Shown here: positions 32,670-41,523 of the stretch, piece after piece
How positions within the stretch are numbered: the first letter of the stretch is position 1
How the letters are laid out: each line of letters begins with the position of its first letter
The notes under the pieces: model-generated
What the model was told of the DNA's origin: nothing
Seen by the model: the letters and a program-made list of their open reading frames with translations, nothing else
The model's database searches: none
Assembly: GCF_900111875.1 (NCBI RefSeq)
Contig: NZ_FOJU01000005.1
Span: forward strand, 124,001 to 188,000
DNA length: 64,000 nucleotides
Source: Poseidonocella pacifica
Lineage (GTDB): Bacteria; Pseudomonadota; Alphaproteobacteria; Rhodobacterales; Rhodobacteraceae
Direction of reading: 5' to 3'
Program-made: the position numbers and the translations under genes

Positions 32670-32996
32670 ATGGCAGAGAACGACCCCGAAGACGCCCGCG
32701 CCAAAGCACAGGCAGATGTTGAGAAAACGGCAGCGCGGCCAACGCGGGATGTACGCGTGCGGTTCGACGACACCAAGATGTCGAGCAACTATGCGAATGT
32801 CGCCAATGTCGGCATGAGCAAGGACGAAGTGACGCTGTTGTTCGGTACGAACCAGACTTGGGGCGCGGTCGAGGATGAGGTGGTCATACAACTCTCCTCG
32901 CGTATCATCCTGACCCCCAGCGTTGCCAAAAGCTTTGCCGAGACGCTTCAGCGCGTCTTGAACGAATACGAAAAGCAAGTGGGAAAGATCGCGTAA
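32670..32996 (+). CDS. DUF3467-like small protein of the giant-protein operon
   Basis: The product has 108 residues. I chose the ATG at 32670 because GGAGG lies five bases before it; an ATG at 32658 is in frame but lacks a good ribosome-binding site. A charged N-terminal 25 residues is followed by a compact domain containing DVRVRFDDTKMSSNYANVANV, FGTNQTW and VVIQLSSRIILTPSVAKSF. This pattern matches the DUF3467 family, whose function is unknown. No signal peptide or membrane segment is visible, so it should be cytoplasmic. It lies 52 bp after the giant gene and 9 bp before the TolC-like gene. That placement suggests a chaperone or targeting factor for the giant substrate, but this is inference only. 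Confidence 0.75.
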   Translation: MAENDPEDARAKAQADVEKTAARPTRDVRVRFDDTKMSSNYANVANVGMSKDEVTLLFGTNQTWGAVEDEVVIQLSSRIILTPSVAKSFAETLQRVLNEYEKQVGKIA

Positions 32997-33005
32997 GGAA
33001 AGCCG

Positions 33006-34595
33006 ATGAAACATTCGATCCCCGTCGCTCTGGGCATAGCGGGCGCCCTTTTTCTCGCTGCTTGTGAGCCGAACCCCAACCGTACGGCCCCCAATGCGGC
33101 GGCCGTCGCGCTCAGGGAAGTACCGGCGGGGATCGACTTGAGATCGGGGAGGCTGAGCCTTCGCGATTTCACCCGGCTGCTCGCCTATGCCGATGAGAGC
33201 ATTCAGGCACAGGCCCTAGAGGTCGCGATTTCCGAGCAAGCCGCAATCGGCGCGCGCGGGGAATTCGAGCCGATTTTCTACGCTGACCTTTCCCGCGCGG
33301 GGGAGCTTTCACAGACCAGCGCCGCCGATTTCCTGTCCACAGGTACCGGGACCGATTCAAGCGGAACGCCATTTCCTTTCGAGGAATATGGCACCAACGG
33401 CAGGATCGGCGTGGAGATGAAGGACACCACCGGGGTGACGGTGGATCTCTATTACGAGATGGGGAAGATCGCCAACTCGTTGCAGAAAGCCGCAGCGCTT
33501 GCCTCGCCTGAGCATTCCTCCGCCGTGGGCGTGACGGTGCGCGCGCCTCTTGCGCGTAATTCCGGCCGGGCGGTGAATACTTCCTCGGTTATGGTCGCCG
33601 ATATCGAGAAGGAAATCGCGGCGGAGACGGTGCGTTTGCTCAAGACGCAACGGGCCTTTGAAGGGATCAAGACCTATCTCTTTGTACAGCGCGCCCAGCA
33701 GCGCGTGCATTGGCGACAGGAAACTGCCCGCCTCGCGGCACAGCTTGAGCAGGAACTCGAACAGCAGGTCGCTTTGGGTCTGCTGGAACAATCGGTATTG
33801 ACGCAAGCTGCTTCGGATGTGGCAGAACGGAACGCAGCAGTGACGCTTGCCCGTCAGGAACTCGAAGAGAATGTCGGCGCGCTCCAGATCTACTTTCTGG
33901 GCCTCGATGGTGCAAACCAGCATCGCCGCTGGATGCCATCGGACTCCCTGACCCTGCTGCCGGGTCGATATCTCAGCGCGGCCAATCTTCCTCCTCTCGA
34001 CACTGCCTATGCAAGGCGGCCGGAGTCCAAGATCAACGCGCTGCGGATCGAAAGGGAGGAAATCCTGCGGCTTGTGGCCGAGAACCAGACCATGGCCGAG
34101 GCGAACCTTGTCCTCGACGTCAAGAAGACCCAGCTATCGGCGGCCTATATACCCTTCCGGAACGTTTTCACCTCTGACAACCCGTATCAGACGTGGAAGA
34201 TCGGGTTCGAGTTTCGCAAAGGCTTGGGCGGGAACATCACCGAACAGGCTGAGTATCAGGCCGCCCTTCTGCGGGAGAAACAGGCGGAGTTGACCATGCG
34301 GGCCTATCGACAAAGGGTGGCGAGCGAACTCAACGGTATCGGCGCGATCCTCGACCGCGCGCGGGAGAACCTGCGGTATCAGGATGAGATCATCGCGGCT
34401 CAGCAGCGTTTGCTTGATACGGAATCCGCCAATGCCGAGAGCGGCAACAGCTCCGCGATTGACGTGCTGCGCGCACGGCTGAGCCTTGCCTATGCGCGGG
34501 AGGCTCGGGCCGACGCCATCGCCCAGCTTAACTTGTCGAGCTATCTCGCCTCGCAGATCGACGGCACGTTGCTCACCCGTATGGGGATCGACTAA
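33006..34595 (+). CDS. TolC-family outer-membrane efflux lipoprotein
   Basis: The 529-residue protein begins with a lipoprotein signal ending in the lipobox LAAC, with C20 as the lipidated residue. The rest has the alternating long amphipathic helices and short beta segments of a TolC/OEP protein. Helical coiled segments (about 195-285 and 430-500) contain Ala/Gln/Glu-rich heptads such as QLEQELEQQVALGLLEQSV. A paired repeat of this arrangement is typical of the family. It should form the outer-membrane and periplasmic tunnel of the exporter. An AAGGAAA ribosome-binding site precedes the ATG. It is followed after 8 bp by a periplasmic adaptor gene. No dedicated RND or ABC pump is next to it. 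Confidence 0.85.
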   Translation: MKHSIPVALGIAGALFLAACEPNPNRTAPNAAAVALREVPAGIDLRSGRLSLRDFTRLLAYADESIQAQALEVAISEQAAIGARGEFEPIFYADLSRAGELSQTSAADFLSTGTGTDSSGTPFPFEEYGTNGRIGVEMKDTTGVTVDLYYEMGKIANSLQKAAALASPEHSSAVGVTVRAPLARNSGRAVNTSSVMVADIEKEIAAETVRLLKTQRAFEGIKTYLFVQRAQQRVHWRQETARLAAQLEQELEQQVALGLLEQSVLTQAASDVAERNAAVTLARQELEENVGALQIYFLGLDGANQHRRWMPSDSLTLLPGRYLSAANLPPLDTAYARRPESKINALRIEREEILRLVAENQTMAEANLVLDVKKTQLSAAYIPFRNVFTSDNPYQTWKIGFEFRKGLGGNITEQAEYQAALLREKQAELTMRAYRQRVASELNGIGAILDRARENLRYQDEIIAAQQRLLDTESANAESGNSSAIDVLRARLSLAYAREARADAIAQLNLSSYLASQIDGTLLTRMGID

Positions 34596-34603
34596 GGTCA
34601 GGC

Positions 34604-35452
34604 ATGGCAATCACGTGCAAACCGCTTCTGGCCCTGTCACTGGTTCTGGCTTCTGCCGCTGGGGCACAGACGGCCACCGATTACGATAGCGTGGGGCTCG
34701 ATGCCCGGGGCGCGGAGATCCGCGGGATTGTGGAATGCCGCGCCGATCTGGCGCTTTCCTTCCCGGTGTCGGGGGTCGTGGAGGATACGCTGGTGGTAGA
34801 GGGCCAGACCGTCGAAGCGGGCGAAGTTCTGATGCGGCTCGATCAGGAGATCGAGAGCATAGAGGTCGAGCGCCGCCGAACCTTGTGGCAAAGCCGTGCG
34901 GACCTTGATGCCGCGGAGGCACGTGTTGCTGTGGGGGAGCAACAACTCTCCGCAGGGCAGACGGTGTATGATGCCGCGCGGGGGATCAGCCTTGAGGATT
35001 TGCAGAACCGGAAATTGTCCTACGATCTCGCGGTGAGCGAACTTGCCCGGCTTGAGACGCAAAAGCAGATCGAGGAGCTGGATTTCCACACCGCAGAGGA
35101 AAGCCTGCGCCGCCGCACCTTGGCCGCCGTTGCCCCCGGTATCGTCAGCCGGATCATCCGCCGCACGGGCGAAAGCGCGCAGGCAATGGATCCGGTGCTG
35201 CAACTTTGCGACACGGGCGCCTTGTTCTTTGTTGCCAACCTGTCGATCCGACGCGCGAGTGAGTTGCAGGCGGGCCAGAGTGTCATTCTGCGCGCAAGCG
35301 GCCGGGACGAGAACCTGAACGGGGAAGTGAGTTTCGTCTCTCCGGTGGTCGACCCGGGCAGTGGGCTGCGCCGCGTGAAGGTGCACCTTACGGACCCGCC
35401 CGATTGGCTCAGCCCGGGCACCGGGGCGGTGCTGACCACGCCGCAGGGCTAG
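34604..35452 (+). CDS. HlyD/RND-type periplasmic adaptor
   Basis: The product has 282 residues, with a cleavable signal peptide (about 1-22, ending AGA before QTATD) instead of the membrane anchor of classical HlyD. A lipoyl-type half-motif (SFPVSGVVEDTLVVEGQTV) is followed by EAGEVLMRLD, an alpha-helical hairpin (about 85-165), the second lipoyl half (AVAPGIVSRIIRRTGE) and a beta-barrel domain (about 195-270). This is the standard membrane-fusion-protein layout. It probably links the TolC-like lipoprotein to inner-membrane components encoded just downstream. It is one of three HlyD-like proteins in this operon. Confidence 0.85.
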   Translation: MAITCKPLLALSLVLASAAGAQTATDYDSVGLDARGAEIRGIVECRADLALSFPVSGVVEDTLVVEGQTVEAGEVLMRLDQEIESIEVERRRTLWQSRADLDAAEARVAVGEQQLSAGQTVYDAARGISLEDLQNRKLSYDLAVSELARLETQKQIEELDFHTAEESLRRRTLAAVAPGIVSRIIRRTGESAQAMDPVLQLCDTGALFFVANLSIRRASELQAGQSVILRASGRDENLNGEVSFVSPVVDPGSGLRRVKVHLTDPPDWLSPGTGAVLTTPQG

Positions 35453-35461
35453 GGCCGTTCC

Positions 35462-37612
35462 TTGGCCCACCGCACCTTCTATGACCAATGGCACCGGATC
35501 GCGGAACTGCGCGTGGGTTTGCGCCCCGGGATTTCCATCCGTCGGCACAGCTATCGCGGCGAATGCTGGTACGTCTATTACGAAGCTGCGCATTGCGGGT
35601 TTTTCCGGGCACGCCCCGAAACCCATGCGCTTGTTCTCGAGATCGGGCCAGAGCGCACACTCAATGACATTTGGCGGGGATATGCGGATAAATCCCCCAC
35701 GACCGCGCCGGGACAACAGGATTTCTTCGATCTGATCTCGGCTCTCTATGCGGCCAACCTGATCTATGTCGAAGGCGGCGTGAGCGAGACGCACATCCTC
35801 GAACGCGCCTTGGGCAAGAAGCGCAAACCACTGCCCGCGCGGATATCCGAACTTTTGTTCTTTCGTATCCCGCTTTGGGACCCCGAGCCCTTTCTGAAGC
35901 GTCATACCACGGCGATCCGGGTGATCTATAGCTGGCCGGTTCTCTGGCTGGTGGGGCTTTTGTTTGTCTGGGCGGGGGCGGTTTTTCTGCTCAATGCCGA
36001 TCGCGCATTTGAGCAATCGGCCACGATCCTGCAGTTGGGCAACCTGCTGCCCCTCTATGTGGCGATTTTCCTCACCCACTTCCTCCACGAACTCTCACAT
36101 GCCGCGCTGACCAAATTCTATGGCGGACATGTGCGGACCATGGGGATCATGCTGTTGATGCTGACGCCATTGCCCTATGCGGATCTGACGTCGGTCTGGC
36201 ATTTTCGCGATAAGTGGAAGCGCGCCGCGGTGGGCGCGGCGGGCATGTACGCGGACCTTGTTTCCTGCGCATTGGCGACGCTGCTCTGGGCATATTCGCC
36301 GCCGGGTGCGATTAATGAAATCGCGCTGAACCTCATGTTTGTCACGGCGGTCTATACCTTTGTGTTCAACGTGAATCCGCTGATGCGTTTCGACGGGTAT
36401 TACATCCTCTCCGATCTCGTAGAGATTCCGAACCTGCATACCGCGGCCAAGGCACAGTTCAACGCGCTTTTCCGCACGCGTTTCCTAGTGGAGCAGGAAC
36501 GGCCAAATGATGTCGTCTCCCCGCGGAGACGGGCCTTTCTGATCGGGTTTTTCATCGCATCGAACGTCTACCGGATCATGGTCATGCTGGGGATCGTGCT
36601 GTTCGTGGCAGACCAGTATTTCGGATTGGGTCTTCTGGTTGCGGCCGCGCTGGCCTACAATGCGTTCATCGCGCCGGTGATACGCGTTCTGAAGCCATTG
36701 AAGAGCCCTCATTTCTTGAGAAAACACCGCGGCAAACTCCTGTTGTCTTCCGCTCTCGGGGCGCTCCTGCTGATCGGGGTGTTCGTCGTTCCCGTGCCGG
36801 ATCACAAACGCCTCGACGGTGTGGTGGAGGCCGGGGAGCGGCGGCGGATCTTCGTGCCCGTGTCGGGCCGTCTGGCCGAAACGGCAGTGCGTTCGGGTGA
36901 TCGCGTGGAAGAAGGTCAGGTGCTCGCGCAGTTCGTGAATTCCGAACTGGATCTGCAAATTACAGGAATGGAGGCCCGGCTTGCGGGCGCGCAGGCGCGC
37001 AAGTCCCGTGCCATCGCGGCGGAGGCCATGGAACTTGCCGCCATCGAGGAGGAAATCGCCACCATAGGTCAGAGCCTCGCGCATCTTCGAGCAGAGCGCG
37101 CGCGCCTGACGATCCGGTCGCCGGGCATGGGAATCTGGGTCAGCGATGCGCTGACCGGACAGAACGGCAATTGGATTGGGCGGGGCACCGAAATCGGCCA
37201 AGTGCTCGACGATCGCAGCTATGTGTTTCAGGGGATCTTGCGACAGGAGACAGCGGACGGGATCGGCGGGCTTGAGCCGAGCGATGTGGCCGTGAAGATC
37301 GAAGGCGCGCGCGCGGAGAGTCATTCCGTCGCGGCCTTGCAGATCCTGCCATTCTCGCGCCGCGACCTCCCCTCACTCGCGCTTAGCCCGCTGGCGGGTG
37401 GCGATACGGCGATCAGCACCGAGGACCCGCAAGATGCTCAAAGCGTCGAACGCTTCTTTCTGGTGACGGCGGATCTGGGCAGTCTCGCGGCGGGGCCGTC
37501 AGGGCTCGACGGGCGGTCGGGGTGGTTGCGCATGCAGCTTTCGCCCAAACCACTTGCTCAGCAAGGGTTGCTTGCCGTGCGGCAATTCTTTCAGCGGCGC
37601 TATAAGCTATGA
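35462..37612 (+). CDS. Fusion of M50 site-2-protease-like membrane domain and HlyD adaptor
   Basis: This 716-residue protein has no ATG near its N terminus; a TTG at 35462 is the most likely start but is uncertain. Residues about 1-110 resemble a PqqD-like winged-helix domain. A polytopic membrane part (about 150-400) carries the zinc-metalloprotease motif HELSH at 209-213 and the second M50 motif NPLMRFDGYY at 305-314, so the catalytic residues look intact. After a last membrane segment (about 425-443) comes a HlyD-like lipoyl/hairpin domain (GVVEAGERRRIFVPVSGRL, GDRVEEGQVLAQF). The fusion joins an inner-membrane protease-like channel to a periplasmic adaptor. It may process the giant protein or form the inner-membrane part of its exporter. 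Its stop overlaps the SecA-like start by 4 bp. Confidence 0.85.
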   Translation: MAHRTFYDQWHRIAELRVGLRPGISIRRHSYRGECWYVYYEAAHCGFFRARPETHALVLEIGPERTLNDIWRGYADKSPTTAPGQQDFFDLISALYAANLIYVEGGVSETHILERALGKKRKPLPARISELLFFRIPLWDPEPFLKRHTTAIRVIYSWPVLWLVGLLFVWAGAVFLLNADRAFEQSATILQLGNLLPLYVAIFLTHFLHELSHAALTKFYGGHVRTMGIMLLMLTPLPYADLTSVWHFRDKWKRAAVGAAGMYADLVSCALATLLWAYSPPGAINEIALNLMFVTAVYTFVFNVNPLMRFDGYYILSDLVEIPNLHTAAKAQFNALFRTRFLVEQERPNDVVSPRRRAFLIGFFIASNVYRIMVMLGIVLFVADQYFGLGLLVAAALAYNAFIAPVIRVLKPLKSPHFLRKHRGKLLLSSALGALLLIGVFVVPVPDHKRLDGVVEAGERRRIFVPVSGRLAETAVRSGDRVEEGQVLAQFVNSELDLQITGMEARLAGAQARKSRAIAAEAMELAAIEEEIATIGQSLAHLRAERARLTIRSPGMGIWVSDALTGQNGNWIGRGTEIGQVLDDRSYVFQGILRQETADGIGGLEPSDVAVKIEGARAESHSVAALQILPFSRRDLPSLALSPLAGGDTAISTEDPQDAQSVERFFLVTADLGSLAAGPSGLDGRSGWLRMQLSPKPLAQQGLLAVRQFFQRRYKL

Positions 37613-39678
37613 GCGCGCGTCCCACGCTGGACTCTTTGCGGCTGCGTCATGCGGCGGCGTCAGAGGCCCGGCTTTGGGCCGAAGGATCCGGCGGGGGCGC
37701 ACAGCCGTCACGAAAGCTGCGCCTGCTGTCCACTCACGGGGAGGAGTACAAACCCGTCAAGCTTGACCGATGGGGCGCCTATCTTGCCGCGCAGATCGGC
37801 AAGTTGACGCGTCCCTTGCCAAGGCTTGACCGGTTGGCGAAGCGTATCATGGCCGCCCGCGGCGCTCTCGAAACCCTCGACGAGGCAGAGTTCGCCGCCC
37901 ATATCGACGCGACGGCCAAAGCCTCCCGGCTGAACTACTCCGTTCAGGCCAGCGGAACCAGCGATCAGGATATCGCTGCCGTCACTGCCGTGAGCGAGGC
38001 GGTGCGGCGGATCAACGGATTTCGCCCGCACCGCGAACAGATCATAGGGGCGCTCGGTCTGCTTGAGGGGGCGATCGTCGAGATGGCCACGGGTGAGGGC
38101 AAGACCATCACGGCCAGCATGGCGGCGATCACCGCCGCTTGGCGGGGGCTGCCTTGCCATGTTGTGACCTCGAACGATTATCTTGCCGCGCGGGATTGCG
38201 AGATCAACGAATCCCTCTTCGCGCTTTGTGGGGTGAGCGCCGCGAGCCTGACCGGGGACACCCCGCCCGAAGCTCGCGGCCCCGCCTATCAACACGATAT
38301 CGTCTATACCACGGCGCAGAATTTCCTTGCCGATCATCTGCGGGATGACCTCGCGCTCAAAGGGGCGAAGGAACGTGTGAACGTCGCCCTGCGTGCTGCG
38401 CGCGCCGGCGGATCGGCAGGCGGCGCGGGTGTCGTGCAAACCGGCGTGCATCAGGTCATCGTGGATGAGGCCGATAGCGTGCTGATCGACGAAGCGGTGA
38501 CCCCCCTCATCATTTCAGCTCCCCATCCCGACGACCTGCTAGAGAGCGCAGCGCTACGGGCGGTAGAGATCGCGCGGGCGTTGGAGAAAGGAGAGCACTT
38601 CACGCTTGATGTTGCGCTTCGAACCGTGGAATTGACCCGCGCCGGTCGGGATAAGGTGTATAGCCTTGCCCGAAATGCGGGGCCGTTCTGGCAGCGGCGG
38701 GACCGTGCCGAGGAACTCGTCAATCTTGCGCTCTATGCGGCATATCTGATGCGGCGGGATGAACACTATGTGATCGAGGAGGGGGAGGTGGTTCTGGTGG
38801 ACGAACTCACCGGGCGACTTGCCCGGTCGCGAACCCTGTCCCTTGGGATGCAGCAAGTGCTGGAAGCGAGCCTCGATCTGGAAATTTCCCCCCCGAGCGA
38901 GGTGCGGGCGCGGCTTTCGTTCCAGCGGTACTTCAAACGCCTGCCGAAGATCGGCGGGATGACCGGTACGGCGCGGGAGGCTCGCGGGGAGTTCGCGGCG
39001 GTCTATGGGTTGCGCACCGTTGCCGTTCCCACTCATCGGCGCGTGCGGCGGCAGCACCTGCCGCGACGCGTGTTTCGGACGGAGGCGGAAAAACTTCGCG
39101 CTGTGGCCGAAGATGCGCTTGTGCTTGCGGATGCCGGGCGCGCGGTCTTGATCGGTGTGCGCAGCGTTCAATCCAGCGCCGCGCTCCATGAGGCGTTTTG
39201 CGCGGTGGCGCCGGAGCGTCCTGTGGCGGTCCTCAACGCGGTGAATGATGTTGAGGAGAGCGCGATCGTCGCCCTTGCCGGGCAAAGCGGGGCTATCACC
39301 GTTGCGACCAACATGGCCGGGCGGGGCACGGATATAAAGATCGACGAACGTGTGCAGGAAACAGGCGGATTGCATGTGATCATCGCGGAAACCAACGATT
39401 TCTCCCGCATAGACCGGCAACTGATCGGGCGATGCGCGCGGCAAGGGGATCCCGGGACGACGCGGTGGTATATCTCGATGGATGAGGAATTGATGCGACG
39501 CTTTCTGCCCGGCGGATTGCGAAAGCTTTGGGCGGCGCAATACGGGCTCGGGGCGCTTCGAGGTGGAATGGCGCGGCTGATGATCCGCATCGCTCAGGGA
39601 CGGGCAGAGCGTTTCGCCTATGCGCAGCGGCGCGCCTCGCTCGAGAGCGAGATTGCGGTGGAGAAGGGAACGATATGA
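37609..39678 (+). CDS. Short SecA-like ATPase lacking the C-terminal helical domains
   Basis: The 689-residue protein has clear SecA motor motifs. Walker A is MATGEGKT at 159-166, VDEADSVLIDEAVTPLI starts at 285, and VDELTGRLARSRTLSLG, GGMTGTA, ATNMAGRGTDIKI and an arginine-finger region with LIGRCARQGDPGT follow. The protein ends about 50 residues after the SMDEELMRRF motif, inside what would be the long scaffold helix. The helical wing, the two-helix finger and the zinc-binding tail of housekeeping SecA (about 900 residues) are therefore missing. It is probably a dedicated second SecA that energises export of the giant protein. The start overlaps the upstream stop (ATGA) and the stop overlaps the next start, so translation is coupled. 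Confidence 0.9.
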   Translation: MSARPTLDSLRLRHAAASEARLWAEGSGGGAQPSRKLRLLSTHGEEYKPVKLDRWGAYLAAQIGKLTRPLPRLDRLAKRIMAARGALETLDEAEFAAHIDATAKASRLNYSVQASGTSDQDIAAVTAVSEAVRRINGFRPHREQIIGALGLLEGAIVEMATGEGKTITASMAAITAAWRGLPCHVVTSNDYLAARDCEINESLFALCGVSAASLTGDTPPEARGPAYQHDIVYTTAQNFLADHLRDDLALKGAKERVNVALRAARAGGSAGGAGVVQTGVHQVIVDEADSVLIDEAVTPLIISAPHPDDLLESAALRAVEIARALEKGEHFTLDVALRTVELTRAGRDKVYSLARNAGPFWQRRDRAEELVNLALYAAYLMRRDEHYVIEEGEVVLVDELTGRLARSRTLSLGMQQVLEASLDLEISPPSEVRARLSFQRYFKRLPKIGGMTGTAREARGEFAAVYGLRTVAVPTHRRVRRQHLPRRVFRTEAEKLRAVAEDALVLADAGRAVLIGVRSVQSSAALHEAFCAVAPERPVAVLNAVNDVEESAIVALAGQSGAITVATNMAGRGTDIKIDERVQETGGLHVIIAETNDFSRIDRQLIGRCARQGDPGTTRWYISMDEELMRRFLPGGLRKLWAAQYGLGALRGGMARLMIRIAQGRAERFAYAQRRASLESEIAVEKGTI

Positions 39679-41519
39679 CGCGGCAGGATGTACCCGGCCC
39701 GCCCGAATTGCCCGCGCTGATCCGCGATTTGTCGGCGTTTTCCGGCGCGGCGGAGGCGTTCTGGCCCCGTTTTGCGGATATCGCTCGCGGTCTCAGCCAA
39801 GCGGAAGCTGTGGTGATCTTCTGGCGACCCAGGGAGGGCGAGGAAATCTGGCGCAGACTTGCGGCCTCTCCACAGTCCGCACCCGAGATTGCGCTGGAAA
39901 CGGTGGTCAAACCGGCGATCATGCGTCAGGCGCGCCGCGAAGGGATCGCACGCGGTGAGGAAGCGGGGGCCACCCTTCTGCTGTCGGTCTTACAGGTCAC
40001 GGACGAGGCGCAGGAGGTTGTCCTATTGGCGCGCTATCGCGGTGCCCCGCGTGATACGGGCTTGGTCATGGCGCGGCTTCAGGCGCTATCGTCGGTGCCG
40101 CTTGCCTTTGATGCGGGGCGAAAGGTTCGGCAAGCCAGCCGGGATGCCGCCCGGCTCAGCCTAACGCTGGAATTGCTGGGCAAGGTGCTCGATTGCGACG
40201 GGTTCGACCGCGCGGCCTTGACCTTCGTCAACGGGTTGTCGGAGCAATTCGCGTGTGAGTCCGTCTCGTTTGTCTGGCGCGCGCGGGAAGGAATGCGGCT
40301 GCGCGCGATCAGCCATGCGGAGGGGCTTGACCGGCGCACCGAAGCCTCCGCCCTCGTGGAAGAAGCGGCGCAGGAGGCACTGACGCAGGGAACCGAAGTA
40401 GTCTGGCCCAACTCGGATCGGACCGTCGCGCAGGCGCATGGGCGTTACGCGGCATTGGTCCAGCCCGGTCATCTCATCACCCTTCCGATGATCGAAACGT
40501 CCCCCGATGGGAAAAGCCGCCCCCTTGGGGCCGTCGTGCTGGAACGGCAATCCATGCCCTTTACCGCCGCCGAGCAATGGGCGCTGCGGATGCACTGCGA
40601 AATGGTGCAAAGCCCGCTGTCATGGCTTCACCGCGATACCCGATGGTTGCCGGTGCGGCTAGGGCGGGCCATCACGCCCTCGATCCCGCGTTGGCTGCGG
40701 CCACGAAGCGGGGCCGGCAAGCGGTTGTTGGTCCTTGCCCTGGCGCTTGTTGTTGGCGCCCTGTTTGTCCCGGTGCCGTTTAACGTGACTGGCACGGCAA
40801 TCCTCAAAACCGATGCCATGGCCTTTGTCGGCGCGCCGTTCGACGGCTATATCGAGGACAGCACGATCATTCTGGGGGATGAGGTCACCAAAGGGACAAC
40901 CCTGTTTACCCTTGCCCGGACCGAACTTGTGCTCGAACGCAGCACGCTTTTGGCGGAGCTTGCACAGGCCAACCGCGATGCGGAGATTCGTCGGTCGCTT
41001 GATCAGCTTCCCGAGATGCGCATTGCGCAGGCCAAGGCAGAAGAGGTCAAGGCCCGGCTACTTCAGATCGACCAGAGGCTAGCATCGGCCACCGCGACGG
41101 CGCCCATCGATGGCGTCGTGGTCGAGGGCGAACCGGGCAAGAAAATCGGGGAAGCGGTGCGCCGGGGCGAGGCGGTCGTGACGTTGGCGGCCCTATCTTC
41201 GCTTTATGTAGAAGCAGCCATTTCCGAACGGGATCTTGCTTTTCTCGAGCAAGGGCAGGGGGTGCGACTGACGCTGCTCGCCCGGCCGGATGAAACCTTC
41301 CGTTTCGACGTGGACCGCATCATTCCGGCCTCCGCTGTACAGGATGCGGACAATGTTTTTCCCATCCGGATGAGCGCGCCCGACGCGGATAACCCGACGA
41401 CGGAATGGTGGCTGCCGGGTATGACTGGGGTGGCGAAGGTATCGGTGGGAAACCGGCCACTCGGATGGATAGCGACCCGCCGGGTGGTGGATTACCTTCG
41501 ACTTCTGCTCTGGTTCTAG
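39675..41519 (+). CDS. GAF-domain/HlyD fusion membrane adaptor
   Basis: The 614-residue protein starts at the ATG at 39675, overlapping the SecA-like stop as ATGA; the open frame extends further upstream but without context for a start. Residues 1-340 are cytoplasmic and include a GAF-like sensor domain (about 165-310). One membrane segment (about 350-368, LLVLALALVVGALFVPVPF) leads to a periplasmic part. There a lipoyl half (FVGAPFDGYIEDSTIILGD), a short helical hairpin, the second half (ATAPIDGVVVEGEPGKKIG) and a beta-barrel domain follow. This is a HlyD-type adaptor tethered to an intracellular sensory domain. The ligand is unknown. It is the last gene of the presumed exporter operon. Confidence 0.85.
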   Translation: MTRQDVPGPPELPALIRDLSAFSGAAEAFWPRFADIARGLSQAEAVVIFWRPREGEEIWRRLAASPQSAPEIALETVVKPAIMRQARREGIARGEEAGATLLLSVLQVTDEAQEVVLLARYRGAPRDTGLVMARLQALSSVPLAFDAGRKVRQASRDAARLSLTLELLGKVLDCDGFDRAALTFVNGLSEQFACESVSFVWRAREGMRLRAISHAEGLDRRTEASALVEEAAQEALTQGTEVVWPNSDRTVAQAHGRYAALVQPGHLITLPMIETSPDGKSRPLGAVVLERQSMPFTAAEQWALRMHCEMVQSPLSWLHRDTRWLPVRLGRAITPSIPRWLRPRSGAGKRLLVLALALVVGALFVPVPFNVTGTAILKTDAMAFVGAPFDGYIEDSTIILGDEVTKGTTLFTLARTELVLERSTLLAELAQANRDAEIRRSLDQLPEMRIAQAKAEEVKARLLQIDQRLASATATAPIDGVVVEGEPGKKIGEAVRRGEAVVTLAALSSLYVEAAISERDLAFLEQGQGVRLTLLARPDETFRFDVDRIIPASAVQDADNVFPIRMSAPDADNPTTEWWLPGMTGVAKVSVGNRPLGWIATRRVVDYLRLLLWF

Positions 41520-41523
41520 GGGT

